Shown here: positions 15,164 through 25,462 of the stretch, piece after piece
How positions within the stretch are numbered: the first letter of the stretch is position 1
How the letters are laid out: each line of letters starts with the position of its first letter
From: Carboxydocella thermautotrophica
GTDB taxonomy: Bacteria > Bacillota > GCA-003054495 > Carboxydocellales > Carboxydocellaceae
Direction: 5' to 3'
DNA length: 64,000 nt
Assembly: GCA_003054495.1 (NCBI GenBank)
Contig: CP028514.1
Span: 1,403,501 to 1,467,500, forward strand
Translations under genes and position numbers: made by a program
Notes under the pieces: generated by a model
Databases searched by the model: none
The model's input: the letters and a program-made list of their open reading frames with translations, nothing else
Told to the model about the DNA's origin: nothing

Positions 15164-17152
15164 GTGGTTCCAAGCAGACAACTTGGCATGTATCATGAAC
15201 AATATATCGTTATGTGGTCCCTCTTGGTATTAACATTAATTGTCTTTGCTAAAGGAATTTACGAAAGATACAAAGTTTGGCAGGTTGGGCAGCCTGAAAA
15301 GAGATGGCAAAGTGAGCATGCCAGCTGGAAACGTTTTTTATCCAATAGTTTTGGTCACTTGCGCCTATTAAGGGATAAATATCCTGGTATAATGCACTGG
15401 CTGATTTTCTGGGGATTTGTGGTTTTTGCGATCGGTACCTTATCTGTCATGTTAGAAGAAGATTTTAAAATTCCGATTTATCGTGGCTCGTATTATCTTG
15501 TCTTATCCTTCTTACTGGATATCTTTGGTGCCGGTGCCATCGTTGGCTTGCTCATGGCTTTATGGAGAAGGTATGTAATTAGACCTCCAAGGTTGGACTC
15601 AAACCCAGATGATGGTGTTACCTTACTGTTAATACTTGGTATTATTGTCACCGGTTTTATATTAGAAGGACTTCGTATCAGTTTCACTAAAGATCCCTGG
15701 GCTGGATGGACGCCAGTTGGATTCATGCTTGCAAAGTCTTTTTCTCAAATGGCTGAAACAGCCCAGAGAAATTTGCATCAAGTAATCTGGTGGATACATT
15801 TGTTACTAACCTTTGGTTTTATCGCCTATATTCCGCACTCCAAGTTGTTTCATATCATTACTGGCTCACTTAATCAGTATCTGGCTAAAGATAAAGCAGC
15901 ACAGGCCCTTGTACCATTGAACCTGGAAGATGAAAATATTGAACAATTTGGCATTGCCGAAATCCAGCAGTTTACCTGGAAACAGTTAATGGACGGAGAT
16001 GCCTGTATTCGCTGTGGCCGCTGTCAGGATAACTGTCCTGCCCATTTAACCCAAAAACCCCTTTCTCCGAAGAAATTCACTCAGGACCTAAAAAATCACC
16101 TCTATGAGAGGGTAGAAAAATTCAGACAAACCAATGAAGAGATTGGTGGACTGGCACTGGTCCCTGAGGTTATCGAAGAAGATGTAGTTTGGTCTTGCAC
16201 CACTTGCCGTTCCTGTGAAGAACAGTGTCCTGTTTTTGTTGAGCATGTACCCAAAATCGTTGACTTGCGCCGAAATTTGGTAATGATGGAGAGCAATTTC
16301 CCTTCAGAAGCCCAGCTGGCCTTTAGGGGCATGGAAAATAATGGCAATCCCTGGAACATCGGCTGGAAATCCCGGGCTGATTGGGCTCAGGAATTAAGTG
16401 TTCCTCTTCTGGTTGAAGATAGTGAGGTGGAATATCTATACTGGCCAGGTTGTAGTGGTGCTTTTGATAACCGAAATAAAAAGGTTGCCATAGCAGTAGT
16501 TAAATTATTGCAAAAGGCTGGCGTATCTTTTGGTATTTTAGGGACCGAAGAAAAATGTTGCGGTGATTCAGCCCGACGTCTTGGCAATGAGTATCTCTTT
16601 CAAAACCTGGCTCAAGAAAATATTGAGACTATGAATGGTTATGGAGTAAGGAAAATCATAACTTCTTGTCCCCACTGTTATAACACGATTAAAAATGAAT
16701 ACCCCCATTTTGGCGGAAATTATCAAGTTTACCACCATTCAGAATTTTTGGCTCAATTGCTCAAAGAAGGAAGACTCAAACCTCAGAAAAAATTGGATTT
16801 ACAATGTACCTACCATGACTCCTGCTATCTTGGGCGTTACAACGATATCTATACAGAGCCTAGAGCTATCCTTGATACTATCACCGGTCTAGCCGTATTG
16901 GAAATGGAACGTAACAGGGAAAAGGGCTTTTGTTGCGGTGCCGGCGGCGGCAGGATGTGGCTTGAAGAACATATTGGTAAAAGAATTAACTTGGAAAGAA
17001 CAGAACAGGCTTTAACGACTGGAGCCAATACCATTGTAACCGCTTGTCCCTTCTGTTTAACAATGTTAGAAGATGGTACCAAAATGAAAAATGTAAATGA
17101 AACCATCAAGACAAAAGATTTAGCTGAGTTATTATGGGAAAGTTTAAATTAA
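15164..17152 (+). CDS. etfD: Membrane Fe-S oxidoreductase linked to ETF (EtfD/HdrD-like, CCG domains)
   Basis: A 662-residue fusion. About five hydrophobic segments in residues 10-240 resemble a NarI-like cytochrome b anchor ('[17 protein letters not shown]', '[17 protein letters not shown]'). Two 4Fe-4S clusters follow in '[13 protein letters not shown]' and '[13 protein letters not shown]', then two CCG domains ('[13 protein letters not shown]', '[13 protein letters not shown]') as in HdrD. Such proteins sit beside etfBA in butyrate oxidisers and pass ETF electrons to a membrane quinone or heme. In a fermentative fatty-acid oxidiser this is where reverse electron transport from acyl-CoA oxidation is thought to occur. 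The start is GTG 15164 after AAAGGAGGGC. Confidence 0.9.
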   Translation: MVPSRQLGMYHEQYIVMWSLLVLTLIVFAKGIYERYKVWQVGQPEKRWQSEHASWKRFLSNSFGHLRLLRDKYPGIMHWLIFWGFVVFAIGTLSVMLEEDFKIPIYRGSYYLVLSFLLDIFGAGAIVGLLMALWRRYVIRPPRLDSNPDDGVTLLLILGIIVTGFILEGLRISFTKDPWAGWTPVGFMLAKSFSQMAETAQRNLHQVIWWIHLLLTFGFIAYIPHSKLFHIITGSLNQYLAKDKAAQALVPLNLEDENIEQFGIAEIQQFTWKQLMDGDACIRCGRCQDNCPAHLTQKPLSPKKFTQDLKNHLYERVEKFRQTNEEIGGLALVPEVIEEDVVWSCTTCRSCEEQCPVFVEHVPKIVDLRRNLVMMESNFPSEAQLAFRGMENNGNPWNIGWKSRADWAQELSVPLLVEDSEVEYLYWPGCSGAFDNRNKKVAIAVVKLLQKAGVSFGILGTEEKCCGDSARRLGNEYLFQNLAQENIETMNGYGVRKIITSCPHCYNTIKNEYPHFGGNYQVYHHSEFLAQLLKEGRLKPQKKLDLQCTYHDSCYLGRYNDIYTEPRAILDTITGLAVLEMERNREKGFCCGAGGGRMWLEEHIGKRINLERTEQALTTGANTIVTACPFCLTMLEDGTKMKNVNETIKTKDLAELLWESLN

Positions 17153-17172
17153 ATACATTGGGGGGTAGGGAA

Positions 17173-18354
17173 ATGAAAGAAGTAGCCATTGTAAGCGCTG
17201 TACGTACTCCGATTGGCACTTTTGGAGGCAGTTTAGCCGGCATTCCGGCCGTACAGCTAGGAGCAACTGTAATAGCTGAAGCCATTAGAAGAATTAATCT
17301 CGAGTTTTCACAAGTAGATGAAGTTATTATGGGTAATGTTCTGCAAGCTGGCCTGGGTCAAAATCCTGCGCGCCAGGCAACGATTTCGGCTGGCTTACCG
17401 CTGGAAACTCCGGCAATTACCATCAACAAGGTCTGTGGCTCAGGTTTAAAAGCCGTTGCCTTAGCTGCCCAAAGCATTATGACAGGAGATAACGAAATCG
17501 TAATCGCTGGCGGCATGGAGAATATGAGCAGCGCTCCATATCTTTTGCCTAATATTAGAAATGGTGTGCGAATGGGGAACAGCCAGGTAGTAGATAGCAT
17601 GATCAAAGATGGCTTGTGGTGTGCATTTACCGATGTCCATATGGGCATTACAGCCGAAAATATTGCGGCAAAGTATGGAATCACCAGAGAAGAACAGGAC
17701 AACTTTGCTTTGCAAAGCCAGCAGAAAGCTGCTGCTGCCATTCAAGCCGGCAAATTCCAGGCTGAAATTGTTCCCGTTAACATCCCACAAAAAAAGGGCG
17801 AACCGATTATTTTCAGTCAAGATGAACACCCTCGTCCCAATACCACTCCGGAAGCTCTGGCTAACTTAAAACCAGCTTTCAAGAAAGATGGTACTGTGAC
17901 TGCTGGTAATGCTTCTGGAATAAATGATGGAGCAGCAGCATTCGTTTTAATGTCAGCGGAAAAAGCGCAGGCATTAGGTTTCAAACCACTAGCAATGATT
18001 CGTTCCTATGCATCAGCTGGTGTAGATCCTGCTATTATGGGAATTGGTCCGGTTCCTGCCACACTTAAAGCCTTAAAGAAAGCAGGTCTAAGCATTCAGG
18101 ATATTGGGCTCGCTGAAGCCAATGAAGCTTTTGCCGCTCAGGCTTTAGCAGTAATGAAGGAATTGGAATTGGATCCCAATCTTACCAATGTAAACGGGGG
18201 AGCTATTGCTTTAGGTCATCCTATAGGGGCGTCGGGGGCTAGAATACTGGTTACATTAGTATACGAATTACTGCGTCGCAATACAAAATATGGTTTAGCT
18301 ACACTGTGTATTGGCGGTGGTCAAGGTATTGCCATGATTATTGAGAAGGTTTAA
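17173..18354 (+). CDS. Acetyl-CoA acetyltransferase (thiolase) 1
   Basis: A 393-residue biosynthetic/degradative thiolase. The acyl-carrying Cys88 is in '[12 protein letters not shown]', the oxyanion-hole block is '[10 protein letters not shown]', the histidine is in '[16 protein letters not shown]', and the second catalytic cysteine is in 'LCIGGGQG'. It cleaves acetoacetyl-CoA to two acetyl-CoA (reversible). ATG 17173 is chosen over an in-frame GTG at 17134 because GGGGGTAGGG lies just before it. It is the fourth gene of the operon; a second thiolase lies one gene downstream. Confidence 0.94.
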   Translation: MKEVAIVSAVRTPIGTFGGSLAGIPAVQLGATVIAEAIRRINLEFSQVDEVIMGNVLQAGLGQNPARQATISAGLPLETPAITINKVCGSGLKAVALAAQSIMTGDNEIVIAGGMENMSSAPYLLPNIRNGVRMGNSQVVDSMIKDGLWCAFTDVHMGITAENIAAKYGITREEQDNFALQSQQKAAAAIQAGKFQAEIVPVNIPQKKGEPIIFSQDEHPRPNTTPEALANLKPAFKKDGTVTAGNASGINDGAAAFVLMSAEKAQALGFKPLAMIRSYASAGVDPAIMGIGPVPATLKALKKAGLSIQDIGLAEANEAFAAQALAVMKELELDPNLTNVNGGAIALGHPIGASGARILVTLVYELLRRNTKYGLATLCIGGGQGIAMIIEKV

Positions 18355-18373
18355 GCTGTAAGGAGGCGGTAAG

Positions 18374-18679
18374 ATGGCAGCATATAAAAGCTTATCCCAG
18401 CTTACCTGGAGCATTCTGTCATCCCGCAAAACCAAATCCAATTATATACCACCATCCAGTACAAACATCGAGGAACTAACCGACGGTCAGAGAGAATCGG
18501 CCAAAAAAGCAATAGAGTGGCTAATTTCGAAAGCCCCCCATACAGTTACAGAAATAGCTGAACATTTTGAAATGTCGACTGTTTTAGTTGCTGTCCTTGT
18601 TAGTGAGCTGATAAAAGCTGGAAGAATCCGGGTGCAAGCAGCTAATCCTGAATTGTTGGAGCTTAATGAAAACAACTAG
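18374..18679 (+). CDS. Small winged-helix-like protein encoded between two thiolase genes
   Basis: A 101-residue protein. The first 45 residues are polar and carry basic 'SSRKTKSN'. Residues about 50-95 look like a winged helix: 'AIEWLISKAPHTVTEIAEHFEMSTVLVAVLVSELIKAGRIRV' (in pieces), with a turn after 'AEHFEMS', a recognition helix and a basic wing. No enzymatic motif is present. AAGGAGGCGG precedes ATG 18374, and the gap to the next gene is 12 bases, so it is translated as part of the operon. It could be a DNA-binding regulator of the pathway or a protein-interaction module. I do not recognise a named family. Confidence 0.8.
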   Translation: MAAYKSLSQLTWSILSSRKTKSNYIPPSSTNIEELTDGQRESAKKAIEWLISKAPHTVTEIAEHFEMSTVLVAVLVSELIKAGRIRVQAANPELLELNENN

Positions 18680-18691
18680 GAGGTGAGTGAA

Positions 18692-19873
18692 TTGGCAGAA
18701 ACAGTAATAGTTAGTGCAGCCCGAACCCCTTTTGGTAAGCTTGGTGGCGGGCTTGCCCCCCTGTCTGCTACAGACTTGGGTGGAATTGCCATTGCTGAGG
18801 CAGTAAAACGGGCTGGTATCCCAGCCGATCATATTGATAATGTAATCATGGGCATGGTTTTACAGGGGGGAGCTGGTCAAATCCCCAGTAGACAGGCAAC
18901 GAACAAAGCTGGATTACCCTGGGAAACCCCATCAGAAACTATCAATAAAGTCTGTGCCAGTGGTTTAAGGGCTGTTACTATGGCAGATCAACAAATTCGC
19001 AGCGGTGACGCCAGCATTATCGTTGCTGGTGGCATGGAAAGTATGTCCAATGCCCCCTATTTCCTTAAAAAAGCCCGCTGGGGTTATCGCATGGGTCATG
19101 ATGAATTAATAGATCTAATGGTACATGATGGTTTATGGTGTGCTTTCCATAACCGGCATATGGCAGTACACGGAAGTGTTGTAGCTGCAGAATATGGTAT
19201 CAGCCGGGCTGAACAGGATGAATGGGCGCTTCGAAGTCATAATCTGGCAATTAAAGCTATTGATTCCGGGATAATGGCACAAGAGATTATTCCCGTTACT
19301 ATTCCGCAAAAAAAAGGTGATCCCAAAGTAATAATTACAGATGAAGGGCCAAGGCGAGATACCTCTCTTGAACAACTGGCAAAATTACCGCCCGTTTTTG
19401 ACAAAAACGGTACTGTTACAGCCGGCAATGCTCCAGGTGTTAATGATGGTGCTGGAGCTATGGTGTTGATGAGTTCCGACAAAGCCAAAGAACTGGGTGT
19501 TCAACCTCTGGCTAAAATAATCGGGCACGCTTTTGTTGCTCTAGAAGCCCAGTACATTGCTACTGCCCCGGGACACGCTGTTAATAAATTACTGCAAAAA
19601 AATAATCTTAAAATATCTGATATAAACCTATTGGAAATCAATGAAGCATTTGCGGCAGTTCCCTTGGTTAGCCAGAAAATTGCAAACTGGAATCCTGAAT
19701 TAGTTAATGTAAACGGAGGAGCAGTAGCCTTAGGTCATCCCATAGGCGCCTCCGGAGCAAGGATAATTATGACTCTAATTTATGAACTGAGACGGCGTGG
19801 TGGCGGCTACGGTATTGCCGCTATCTGTTCCGGTGCTGCTCAAGGTGATGCTGTTTTAATAAAAGTAGATTAA
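18692..19873 (+). CDS. Acetyl-CoA acetyltransferase family thiolase 2
   Basis: A 393-residue thiolase with Cys88 in '[12 protein letters not shown]', '[10 protein letters not shown]' and '[16 protein letters not shown]'. The last catalytic cysteine is in '[12 protein letters not shown]', where the usual Gly-Gly-Gly after the Cys-x is changed to Gly-Ala-Ala. This may alter chain-length or branched-acyl preference, but that is inference. The start is TTG 18692, set by AGGAGGTG at 18678-18685; the GTG at 18683 overlaps that site. Its sequence differs clearly from thiolase 1, so this is not a recent duplication. Confidence 0.92.
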   Translation: MAETVIVSAARTPFGKLGGGLAPLSATDLGGIAIAEAVKRAGIPADHIDNVIMGMVLQGGAGQIPSRQATNKAGLPWETPSETINKVCASGLRAVTMADQQIRSGDASIIVAGGMESMSNAPYFLKKARWGYRMGHDELIDLMVHDGLWCAFHNRHMAVHGSVVAAEYGISRAEQDEWALRSHNLAIKAIDSGIMAQEIIPVTIPQKKGDPKVIITDEGPRRDTSLEQLAKLPPVFDKNGTVTAGNAPGVNDGAGAMVLMSSDKAKELGVQPLAKIIGHAFVALEAQYIATAPGHAVNKLLQKNNLKISDINLLEINEAFAAVPLVSQKIANWNPELVNVNGGAVALGHPIGASGARIIMTLIYELRRRGGGYGIAAICSGAAQGDAVLIKVD

Positions 19874-19897
19874 TTAATTGATTGGGGGTAGAGGGAC

Positions 19898-20752
19898 ATG
19901 GAGATTAAAAAGGTAATGGTTGTTGGAGCCGGACAGATGGGCAGCGGAATAGCTCAGGTAGCTGCTCAGGCAGGCTACCAGGTAATTTTGAATGATATTA
20001 AACCGGAATTTGTTGAAAGAGGCCTTTCTGTAATTACAAAAAACTTAGCCAGAAATGTGGAAAAAGGTAAAATTACTGAAGATGAGAAAAATGAAATCCT
20101 TGGTAGACTAACCAGATCCATTTCCTTAGAAGACGCTCATGACGTAGATATTGTGATTGAAGCTGCAGTAGAAAAAATGGAAATTAAAGCTGATATTTTC
20201 CGTAAACTGGACGAAATTACACCAGCCCATGCTATTTTGGCAACCAACACCTCTTCATTACCAATTACTGAAATCGCTGCCTGCACAAGACGACCGGAGA
20301 AGGTTATAGGCATGCACTTTATGAATCCAGTTCCTGTAATGAAGCTGGTGGAAATCATTAAAGGTTTGGCGACCGACCAGGAAGTCTATAAAATTGTGGA
20401 AAACATGAGTATTAAAATGGGAAAAGTTCCTGTGGAAGTTAATGATTCACCGGGTTTTGTTTCTAACCGGGTCTTGTTGCCAATGATCAATGAAGCAATT
20501 TACTGTGTGTACGAAGGAGTAGCTACTCCGGAAGCTGTCGACCAGGTGATGAAACTTGGTATGAATCATCCCATGGGACCCCTGGCTCTGGCAGATTTAA
20601 TCGGTTTAGATACCTGCTTATCCATTATGGAAGTTCTTTATGAAGGCTTTAAAGATTCCAAATATCGCCCCTGTCCCTTGCTGCGGAAAATGGTTAAAGC
20701 CGGTTGGCTGGGCCGTAAAACATGCAAAGGTTTCTATGATTATTCCAACTAA
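19898..20752 (+). CDS. hbd: 3-hydroxybutyryl-CoA dehydrogenase
   Basis: A 284-residue NAD(P)-dependent dehydrogenase that interconverts 3-hydroxybutyryl-CoA and acetoacetyl-CoA. The Rossmann motif is '[19 protein letters not shown]'. The catalytic region has '[13 protein letters not shown]', '[17 protein letters not shown]' (catalytic His in HFMNP) and '[20 protein letters not shown]'. The C-terminal helix domain has '[16 protein letters not shown]'. Length and motif set are those of clostridial Hbd. It is one gene before crotonase in beta-oxidation order. Confidence 0.96.
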   Translation: MEIKKVMVVGAGQMGSGIAQVAAQAGYQVILNDIKPEFVERGLSVITKNLARNVEKGKITEDEKNEILGRLTRSISLEDAHDVDIVIEAAVEKMEIKADIFRKLDEITPAHAILATNTSSLPITEIAACTRRPEKVIGMHFMNPVPVMKLVEIIKGLATDQEVYKIVENMSIKMGKVPVEVNDSPGFVSNRVLLPMINEAIYCVYEGVATPEAVDQVMKLGMNHPMGPLALADLIGLDTCLSIMEVLYEGFKDSKYRPCPLLRKMVKAGWLGRKTCKGFYDYSN

Positions 20753-20772
20753 TGTAGTAGGGGTGGTAAAAG

Positions 20773-21555
20773 ATGCAATTCAATAATTTACTGGTTCAAA
20801 AAGAAAATAATCTGGCTATTCTAACCATTAACCGCCCTGCTGCTTTAAATGCCCTTAATGCGGACACCCTCCATGAGCTGGGGCAAGCAATTCAAATGTT
20901 AACTGAAGACCAGGAAGTTAAAGTCATTATCTTGACCGGGGCAGGAGAGAAGGCTTTTGTAGCAGGCGCTGATATTGCTTTTATGCAGCAACTGGACCCC
21001 ATTGCGGCAAGGCAGTTTGCCTTAACCGGCCAAATGGTATTTAATCAGATTGAATCCTGTCCTAAACCTGTGATTGCTGCTATTAATGGTTACGCCTTAG
21101 GAGGCGGCTGTGAGCTGGCAATGGCCTGTGATATCAGAATAGCCAGTGAAAAAGCCAAATTTGGCCAACCGGAAGTCAATCTGGGAGTCATTCCTGGTTT
21201 TGCTGGCACCCAGCGTTTGGCTCGGTTGGTTGGTAAAGGTAAAGCTAAAGAACTGATCTTTACAGGGGATATGATCGATGCCCAGGAGGCTTATCAGATT
21301 GGCTTAATTAATCAAATCGTCCCTCATGATCAGCTAATGGACCAAACAAAAAAAATGGGACTAAAAATTGCTAGCAAAGCTCTAGTAGCGGTTCAACTGG
21401 CAAAAAGGGCTATCAATGAAGGTTTGGAAATGCCTTTAGAACAGGCAAACTATCATGAAGCTAATTACTTTGGCTTGTGCTTTGCAACAAATGATCAAAA
21501 AGAAGGGATGGCCGCCTTTTTGGCAAAAAGACCACCACAGTTTCAAGGCAAATAA
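20773..21555 (+). CDS. crt: Enoyl-CoA hydratase (crotonase)
   Basis: A 260-residue crotonase-fold hydratase. Both catalytic glutamates are present: Glu114 in 'LGGGCELAMACD' and Glu134 in 'KFGQPEVNLG', the classic hydratase pair. The oxyanion-hole residues are in 'AFVAGADI' and 'YALGGGC'. It hydrates crotonyl-CoA to 3-hydroxybutyryl-CoA. It follows hbd by 20 bases. The downstream crotonase at 39851 has the different 'GLTE' motif and belongs to the other pathway. Confidence 0.95.
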   Translation: MQFNNLLVQKENNLAILTINRPAALNALNADTLHELGQAIQMLTEDQEVKVIILTGAGEKAFVAGADIAFMQQLDPIAARQFALTGQMVFNQIESCPKPVIAAINGYALGGGCELAMACDIRIASEKAKFGQPEVNLGVIPGFAGTQRLARLVGKGKAKELIFTGDMIDAQEAYQIGLINQIVPHDQLMDQTKKMGLKIASKALVAVQLAKRAINEGLEMPLEQANYHEANYFGLCFATNDQKEGMAAFLAKRPPQFQGK

Positions 21556-21580
21556 ATCACGTGGGGAGTAGGGGATTCAT

Positions 21581-22720
21581 ATGAATTTTGATCTCACGGA
21601 AGAACAACTATTGCTAAAAAGAATGGTCAGAGAATTCGCTGAAAACGAACTCGCACCCAAAGCCGCATACTGGGATGAAACCGGAACCTTCCCCCGGGAA
21701 AATCTCAAAAAAATGGCTGAACTTGATTTAATGGGCATGCCTTTTCCCGAAACGGTAGGCGGAGCGGGAATGTCCGTACTGGATTATGTCCTAGTATTAG
21801 AAGAAATCGCTAGAGTTTGCCCAACAACAGCAGTAATACTAGCCGTTCACACTTCAGTAGGGACTATGCCGATTTACCTTTTCGGTAATCAACAGCAGAA
21901 GGAAAAATATTTAACAAAACTTTGCCGTGGCGAATACCTGGGAGCTTTTGCCCTCACCGAACCAACTGCCGGCTCTGATGCCACCAAAATCAAATGTTCT
22001 GCTGAAGACAAAGGGGATCACTACCTTGTAAATGGTACCAAGATTTTCATTACTAATGCCGGTGAAGCCGATGTTTACTGCACTTTTGTTGTTACAGACA
22101 AAACCAAGGGCCATCATGGTATTAGTTGTTTACTTATAGAAAAAAATACTCCTGGTTTTAAAGTAGGAAAGATCGAAAAGAAAATGGGTCTTAATGGTTC
22201 CAAAACCGGTGAGTTGATATTTGAAAATGCTATAGTTCCAAAAGAAAATTTACTGGGCCAAGAAGGTGAAGGGTTCAAGATCGCCATGTCCCTTTTAGAT
22301 GGTGGCAGAATTGGGATCGGAGCCCAGGGAATAGGGATTGCCCAGGGAGCATATGATTATGCTTTAGCTTACACAAAAGAACGCAAACAATTTGGCCAAC
22401 CCATCAGTAATTTTCAAGCTATTCAATTTAAGCTGGCTGATATGGCAACCAGAATTGATGCTGCCCGACTTCTAGTTTATCAGGCTGCCTATTTGCGGGA
22501 TCAAAAACTGCCTCATAGCAAACAGGCCAGTATGGCCAAAATGTATGGAACCGATACTGCAATGTGGGTAGCAACAGAAGCAGTACAAATTCTTGGTGGC
22601 TACGGGTATATCAGGGAATACCCGGTAGAGCGGTATTTCCGTGATGCCAAAATTACGCAAATCTATGAGGGTACAAACCAGATCCAGCGTCTGGTAATTG
22701 CGAAAAATATATTAAAGTAA
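21581..22720 (+). CDS. Acyl-CoA dehydrogenase 1, short/branched-chain type
   Basis: A 379-residue FAD flavoenzyme that oxidises short acyl-CoA to the 2-enoyl-CoA and passes electrons to ETF. Family blocks: 'LGAFALTEPTAGSDA', '[17 protein letters not shown]', '[18 protein letters not shown]', '[15 protein letters not shown]', and the catalytic base Glu363 in 'IYEGTNQIQRL', the butyryl/branched-chain position (not the isovaleryl one). It is adjacent to a second homologue. The substrate (butyryl- or isobutyryl-CoA) cannot be told from these motifs. Confidence 0.93.
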   Translation: MNFDLTEEQLLLKRMVREFAENELAPKAAYWDETGTFPRENLKKMAELDLMGMPFPETVGGAGMSVLDYVLVLEEIARVCPTTAVILAVHTSVGTMPIYLFGNQQQKEKYLTKLCRGEYLGAFALTEPTAGSDATKIKCSAEDKGDHYLVNGTKIFITNAGEADVYCTFVVTDKTKGHHGISCLLIEKNTPGFKVGKIEKKMGLNGSKTGELIFENAIVPKENLLGQEGEGFKIAMSLLDGGRIGIGAQGIGIAQGAYDYALAYTKERKQFGQPISNFQAIQFKLADMATRIDAARLLVYQAAYLRDQKLPHSKQASMAKMYGTDTAMWVATEAVQILGGYGYIREYPVERYFRDAKITQIYEGTNQIQRLVIAKNILK

Positions 22721-22737
22721 CAAGGGGGTAGAGGATT

Positions 22738-23886
22738 TTGATTTTCAAGCTCACAGAAGAACAGGAAATGTTACGCAATATGGTCCGGGATTTTGCAGAA
22801 AAGGAATGTGGACCTACTGCAGCCGAAAGGGATGAAAAAGAAACTTTTGATCGGTCTATTTTTGATAAAATGGCCGAACTGGGACTTACCGGGATTGTGT
22901 TCCCCGAAGAATATGGTGGTGCTGGTGCTGATTATATAAGTTATGCTATCGCCGTCGAGGAACTTTCCCGGGTAGACGCTTCAGTTGGTGTCACTCTGTC
23001 CGCCCATACTTCCTTAGGCTCCAACCCCATTTACAAATTTGGGACTGAAGAACAGAAACAAAAATACCTGGTACCCTTAGCCGAGGGCAAGAAAATGGGC
23101 GCTTTTGGTTTAACTGAACCCTTCGCTGGTTCTGATGCTGGAGGTACCAGAACTACCGCCGTACTTGATGGTGATGAATGGGTTCTGAATGGTACGAAAA
23201 TCTTTATTACCAATGGCGGAGAAGCTGAAATATATGTTGTCTTTGCCATGACCGATAAAGAAGCTAAACCCAAACACAAAGGCATAAGTGCTTTTATCGT
23301 GGAAAAAGGCACACCTGGTTTCACTTTCGGTAAAAAAGAACACAAACTGGGTATTCGTTCATCACCGACCATGGAGCTGGTTTTTGACAACTGTCGTATC
23401 CCAAAAGAAAATCTTCTGGGACAACTGGGTGAAGGGTTTAAAATAGCCATGGTAACCCTGGATTATGGAAGAATTGGTATTGCTGCTCAGGCTTTAGGCA
23501 TTGCCCAGGGTGCATATGAAGCAGCCTTAAATTATGCTAAAGAAAGAAAACAATTCGGTCAGCCTATTGCCAATTTCCAGGCGATTCAATTTATGCTAGC
23601 AGATATGGCTACTGAAATTGAGGCTGCCAGATTATTAGTTTACCGTGCTGCATATCTGGCCAGTCAGGGGGTAAGAATCAGCAAAGAGGCTGCCATGGCC
23701 AAAATGTATGCCTCAGATGTAGCAATGAAAGTAACAACCAATGCTGTACAAATCTTTGGCGGTTATGGCTATACCCGTGAATTCCCGGTAGAACGCATGA
23801 TGCGGGATGCTAAAATAACCCAGATCTATGAAGGTACAAATGAAATTCAACGGGTAGTTATTAGTGCTAATATTTTAAAGGAATAG
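22738..23886 (+). CDS. Acyl-CoA dehydrogenase 2, short/branched-chain type
   Basis: A 382-residue acyl-CoA dehydrogenase, start TTG 22738 behind AGGGGGTAGAGG. It has '[19 protein letters not shown]', '[23 protein letters not shown]' (in pieces), '[16 protein letters not shown]' and Glu365 in '[12 protein letters not shown]'. It is clearly related to dehydrogenase 1 but diverged over its whole length, so the two may serve different acyl chains. The next gene begins after a 10-bp hairpin at 23886-23909 that starts on the last base of this gene. Confidence 0.93.
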   Translation: MIFKLTEEQEMLRNMVRDFAEKECGPTAAERDEKETFDRSIFDKMAELGLTGIVFPEEYGGAGADYISYAIAVEELSRVDASVGVTLSAHTSLGSNPIYKFGTEEQKQKYLVPLAEGKKMGAFGLTEPFAGSDAGGTRTTAVLDGDEWVLNGTKIFITNGGEAEIYVVFAMTDKEAKPKHKGISAFIVEKGTPGFTFGKKEHKLGIRSSPTMELVFDNCRIPKENLLGQLGEGFKIAMVTLDYGRIGIAAQALGIAQGAYEAALNYAKERKQFGQPIANFQAIQFMLADMATEIEAARLLVYRAAYLASQGVRISKEAAMAKMYASDVAMKVTTNAVQIFGGYGYTREFPVERMMRDAKITQIYEGTNEIQRVVISANILKE

Positions 23887-23909
23887 GGTTGGAGGTTTGC
23901 CTTCAACCC
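23886..23909 (+). promoter_or_regulatory. Intercistronic RNA hairpin between acyl-CoA dehydrogenase 2 and the second cobO
   Basis: GGGTTGGAGG pairs with CCTTCAACCC (10 bp, one G-U pair) around TTTG. It is followed by CCTTTTCCC, not a true T-run, so it is more likely a stabiliser, processing site or partial attenuator than a full terminator. Confidence 0.55.
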
Positions 23910-23939
23910 CTTTTCCCATTGAAAGGAGATTGTACCCTT

Positions 23940-24470
23940 GTGTGCAATCAGCGCGGAATAATCTGGACCATTACCGGAGACGGCAAAGGCAAAACTACAG
24001 CTGCTTTCGGTCAGGCTCTCAGAGCACTAGGGCATAACCAAGCGGTTGCAATTATTCAATTTCTTAAGGGTAGTAATATCTATGGTGAATACAGGTTTCT
24101 TCAGCAATTAGCAAATAAGCAGCTACTGATAAAACAGGTTGGTTTGCCGACCTTTGTGCGCAAAAACATTGCTGACCAGATCGATCAAGATTTGGTACTC
24201 CGGGGTTGGTTCCTGGCCCGGTCTCTGATTGAAACATCCTATAATCTGGTCATTCTCGATGAGATTAATGTCGCCCTTGATTATGGTCTTTTAGCGATAG
24301 AAGACGTTATAAAAACCTTAACTACTAGACCTGCCACCGTTAGCATTATTCTTACGGGTAGAAATGCACCCCAGGAAATTCTGGCAATTAGTGATACAGT
24401 GAGTATTATAACCAATGGAAAACACCACTATGAACAGGGGCTTATGGCCCAGGCGGGAATTGAATTCTAG
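23940..24470 (+). CDS. Second corrinoid adenosyltransferase (CobO paralogue) in the mutase operon
   Basis: A 176-residue CobO/BtuR enzyme: P-loop 'TGDGKGKTTAAFGQALRA', then 'IIQFLKGSN', Walker B 'LVILDEINVALDYG', and the C-terminal 'LTGRNAPQEIL'. It makes adenosylcobalamin from ATP and reduced corrinoid. The start is GTG 23940 after AAAGGAGA; an earlier in-frame ATG at 23889 lies inside the hairpin. Unlike the copy at 2723 it has no four-cysteine insert. Its place directly ahead of meaB and the B12-dependent mutase genes argues that it loads cofactor onto that mutase. Confidence 0.92.
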   Translation: MCNQRGIIWTITGDGKGKTTAAFGQALRALGHNQAVAIIQFLKGSNIYGEYRFLQQLANKQLLIKQVGLPTFVRKNIADQIDQDLVLRGWFLARSLIETSYNLVILDEINVALDYGLLAIEDVIKTLTTRPATVSIILTGRNAPQEILAISDTVSIITNGKHHYEQGLMAQAGIEF

Positions 24471-24490
24471 CCCAGTTAGGCGGTGAAAAA

Positions 24491-25438
24491 ATGCATTCGT
24501 TAGTTGAAGGGTTGTTGCAGGGTAATAAACGCAGTGCGGCAAAATTGATCACTATCATTGAAAACCAAGAGCCGCAAAAAGAAGAAATGTTAGCCCAAAT
24601 CTTTCCTCATACCGGTAATGCTTTTATTATTGGCATTACTGGCTCACCTGGAGCAGGCAAAAGCTCTCTGGTAGACTCCTTGATTCGAACTATCCGCTCC
24701 GAAAATAAAACCGTAGGTATTATCGCTGTGGACCCATCCAGTCCCTTTACAGGTGGAGCTCTGTTAGGAGACCGCATACGCATGCAAGAGCACGCTTTAG
24801 ATCCAGGAGTTTTTATCCGCAGCATGGGCACCCGCGGCAGTTTAGGAGGTTTAGCCCATACTACCAGAGATGCTCTGCGAGTTTTGGATGCTATGGGGAT
24901 CGATGTTATCTTAATAGAAACTGTGGGAGTAGGCCAATCAGAACTGGATATTATGAACGTGGCTGACACCACCGTCGTAGTCCTCACCCCTGGAGCAGGG
25001 GACCACATCCAGACAATAAAAGCCGGAATCATGGAAATTGCCGATGTTTTCGCCGTTAACAAGGGAGACTTACCCGGAGCAGATAAAGTCGTGACTGAAG
25101 TAGAAGCAATGCTGGATTTAGGCTGTCATACTAGCTGGCGCCCTCCAGTCATCAAAACTTCAAACTTAAAACAGCAAGGAATAAACGAACTTTGGGAAGC
25201 TATCAATAAACATAAACAATTCTTAATAGCTAATGGGTTATGGGAAGAAAACAGAAAAAAAAGGTTTGAACAAGAGGTATTAGAGATTGTGGAACTGGAA
25301 CTGCGGAAAACAATTCACAAAAAAGTGGTAGATACCCCATTAATGCATGAAATTTTACAACAAGTACTTGAAAGAAAACTTGCTCCTTACAATGCAGCGA
25401 TCAGTATTATTCGTCAAGGGTTAAATTTGAAAATATAA
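24491..25438 (+). CDS. meaB: MeaB/ArgK-type G3E GTPase, chaperone of the B12-dependent acyl-CoA mutase
   Basis: A 315-residue G3E-family GTPase. G1 is 'GSPGAGKSSLVDSLI', then 'AVDPSSPFTGGALLGDRIRM', 'IETVGVGQSELDIMN' and the base-recognition motif 'NKGD'. MeaB proteins gate adenosylcobalamin delivery to, and protect, methylmalonyl-CoA-type mutases in the cytoplasm. It lies between the adenosyltransferase and the mutase large subunit. In IcmF proteins such a GTPase is fused to the mutase; here all parts are separate genes. Confidence 0.94.
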   Translation: MHSLVEGLLQGNKRSAAKLITIIENQEPQKEEMLAQIFPHTGNAFIIGITGSPGAGKSSLVDSLIRTIRSENKTVGIIAVDPSSPFTGGALLGDRIRMQEHALDPGVFIRSMGTRGSLGGLAHTTRDALRVLDAMGIDVILIETVGVGQSELDIMNVADTTVVVLTPGAGDHIQTIKAGIMEIADVFAVNKGDLPGADKVVTEVEAMLDLGCHTSWRPPVIKTSNLKQQGINELWEAINKHKQFLIANGLWEENRKKRFEQEVLEIVELELRKTIHKKVVDTPLMHEILQQVLERKLAPYNAAISIIRQGLNLKI

Positions 25439-25462
25439 AGGTTAGAAGGGAGTTGGCGTTGC

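Noticed and set aside
24607-25062. 151-residue open frame on the minus strand
   Set aside because: Antisense to the GTPase gene meaB; composition is that of a shadow frame.
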